Positions 21,918-22,593 of a DNA stretch of 22,593 bases are shown piece by piece. Numbering within the stretch: the first letter of the stretch is position 1; every line of letters starts with the position of its first letter. Below the pieces are notes generated by a model. The model was not told the origin of the DNA and did not search any database. It was given only the letters and a program-made list of their open reading frames with translations. Both the position numbers and the translations under genes were made by a program. Source of the stretch: JANQQZ01 sp039187315 (GTDB taxonomy: Bacteria; Planctomycetota; Phycisphaerae; Phycisphaerales; UBA1924); assembly GCA_039187315.1 (NCBI GenBank), contig JBCCZQ010000052.1, positions 1 to 22,593 on the forward strand. The letters run 5' to 3'.

Positions 21918-22593
21918 TCAGCACTCGATCGGCACCCGCTCGACCATCTCCAGCCCGAACGCGTCGAGCTGCGGGTACTCGGTCGTCGAGTTGCTCAAGA
22001 TCCGGATCCGGGTGAGCCCCAGCGCCCGCAGGATCTGGCTGCCCGTCCCGTACTCGACCATCGAAGAGGGCACGCTCCGCCTCGGCGTATCGGCTTCATC
22101 CAGGTCGAACGGCCGGGTGAGCCGCTGCGTGAGCGTGTCGTCGGCACCCGTCGGCCGGAGGTAGACGATCGCGCCCTTTCCGGCCCGCTGGATCATCCGC
22201 ATCGAGCCCCGCAACGCATCCGCCGACGACCCCCCGCCCCCCGGGCCCGCGCCGAAGATATCGCCGAGCAGGTCCCGCCGGTGCACGCGCACCAGCGTCG
22301 GCTCGGGCACCTCAACCACCGAACCGTCGCCAGCACGGCGACCGATCTGCCCCACCGTCAACGCCAGGTGCGGCAACGGATCCACCACCGACCGGAACGC
22401 CACAAGGTTGAACGGCCCCTCGGCTGTCTCGATGATCTGGCCCTGCGCCGGCTCGATCCGTTCGACGAGCGACTGGCGGCCGAGCCGGTGCTCGATGATC
22501 TGCCGCACCGAGCACATCTTCAGGCTGTGCTGCTTGCACAGCTCGACGAGATCGGGCACGCGAGCCATAGCGCCATCGTCGCGCATGATCTCG
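21918..22593 (-). CDS. RibBA/RibBX-like protein, C-terminal part with degenerate GTP cyclohydrolase II domain (partial)
   Basis: The gene runs off the right edge; the visible 224 codons are its 3' part. The first visible residues, EIMRDDGAMARVPDLVELCKQH followed by LKMCSVRQIIEHR, are the C-terminal end of a 3,4-dihydroxy-2-butanone-4-phosphate synthase (RibB) domain. The remainder aligns with GTP cyclohydrolase II (RibA), but key features are missing. RibA has VRVHSECLTGD with a later RCDCG; here the sequence is VRVHRRDLLGD followed by a Gly-rich loop, so all three zinc cysteines are gone. The catalytic EGRxIGL loop is replaced by PTGADDTL. The C-terminus (YGTGSQILRALGLTRIRILSN ... MVERVPIEC) still matches the family. 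The RibB part probably functions in riboflavin synthesis; the second domain probably does not make the pyrimidine precursor, as in the RibBX variants known from proteobacteria. Confidence 0.85.
   Translation of the reverse strand, partial: EIMRDDGAMARVPDLVELCKQHSLKMCSVRQIIEHRLGRQSLVERIEPAQGQIIETAEGPFNLVAFRSVVDPLPHLALTVGQIGRRAGDGSVVEVPEPTLVRVHRRDLLGDIFGAGPGGGGSSADALRGSMRMIQRAGKGAIVYLRPTGADDTLTQRLTRPFDLDEADTPRRSVPSSMVEYGTGSQILRALGLTRIRILSNSTTEYPQLDAFGLEMVERVPIEC

Noticed and set aside
1..22593. tRNA, rRNA, CRISPR arrays, insertion sequences, attachment sites
   Set aside because: Scanned for T-loop-like GTTCGAATC, regularly spaced direct repeats, transposase motifs and terminal inverted repeats; none found.

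Overview
The window is about 22.6 kb of high-GC bacterial chromosome. It most likely comes from a planctomycete of the class Phycisphaerae. This is inferred from two neighbouring secreted proteins that end in a GC-type dockerin (CPGD-x-N-x-DG ... S-D-F/Y-F-A-W-V-T-A), a Cys-rich GACC repeat of a kind seen in planctomycete secreted proteins, and a PPi-type phosphofructokinase. No phage, transposon, CRISPR or tRNA signature was seen.

Layout. Plus strand, 1-13229: the 3' end of a class I fructose-bisphosphate aldolase; an acidic, Cys-free protein of unknown function behind an A/T-rich leader with a perfect palindrome; a branch-1-type nitrilase behind a structured leader; two tandem secreted GC-type dockerin proteins (882 and 516 aa); an MFS transporter; a CxxC peroxiredoxin-like protein followed by a textbook intrinsic terminator; a membrane Cache-HAMP-PP2C (SpoIIE/RsbU-type) phosphatase; and an NhaA Na+/H+ antiporter. 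Minus strand, 18899-13237: a tightly coupled three-gene unit of a 1131-aa secreted double amidohydrolase, a 451-aa secreted amidohydrolase homologue and a beta-class DNA methyltransferase. Plus strand, 19150-20352: PPi-dependent phosphofructokinase. Minus strand, 22593-20408: the C-terminal part of a RibBA-like protein whose GTP cyclohydrolase II domain has lost its zinc and catalytic residues, then two tandem secreted DUF1579 paralogues behind a good sigma-70-type promoter.

How the genes relate. Aldolase and PPi-PFK are both glycolytic but sit at opposite ends and are not one operon. Most of the rest concerns the cell surface or periplasm: dockerin proteins, amidohydrolases, DUF1579 proteins, transporters and a sensor phosphatase. 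There is no clear single pathway. The points most worth following are the amidohydrolase pair, in which only one of three amidohydrolase-fold modules keeps its metal-binding HxH; the RibBX-like degenerate GCHII domain; the hairpin with U-tract placed at the predicted +1 of the first dockerin gene; and several genes that lack a Shine-Dalgarno sequence but have a -10-like hexamer just before the start codon, which suggests leaderless mRNAs.
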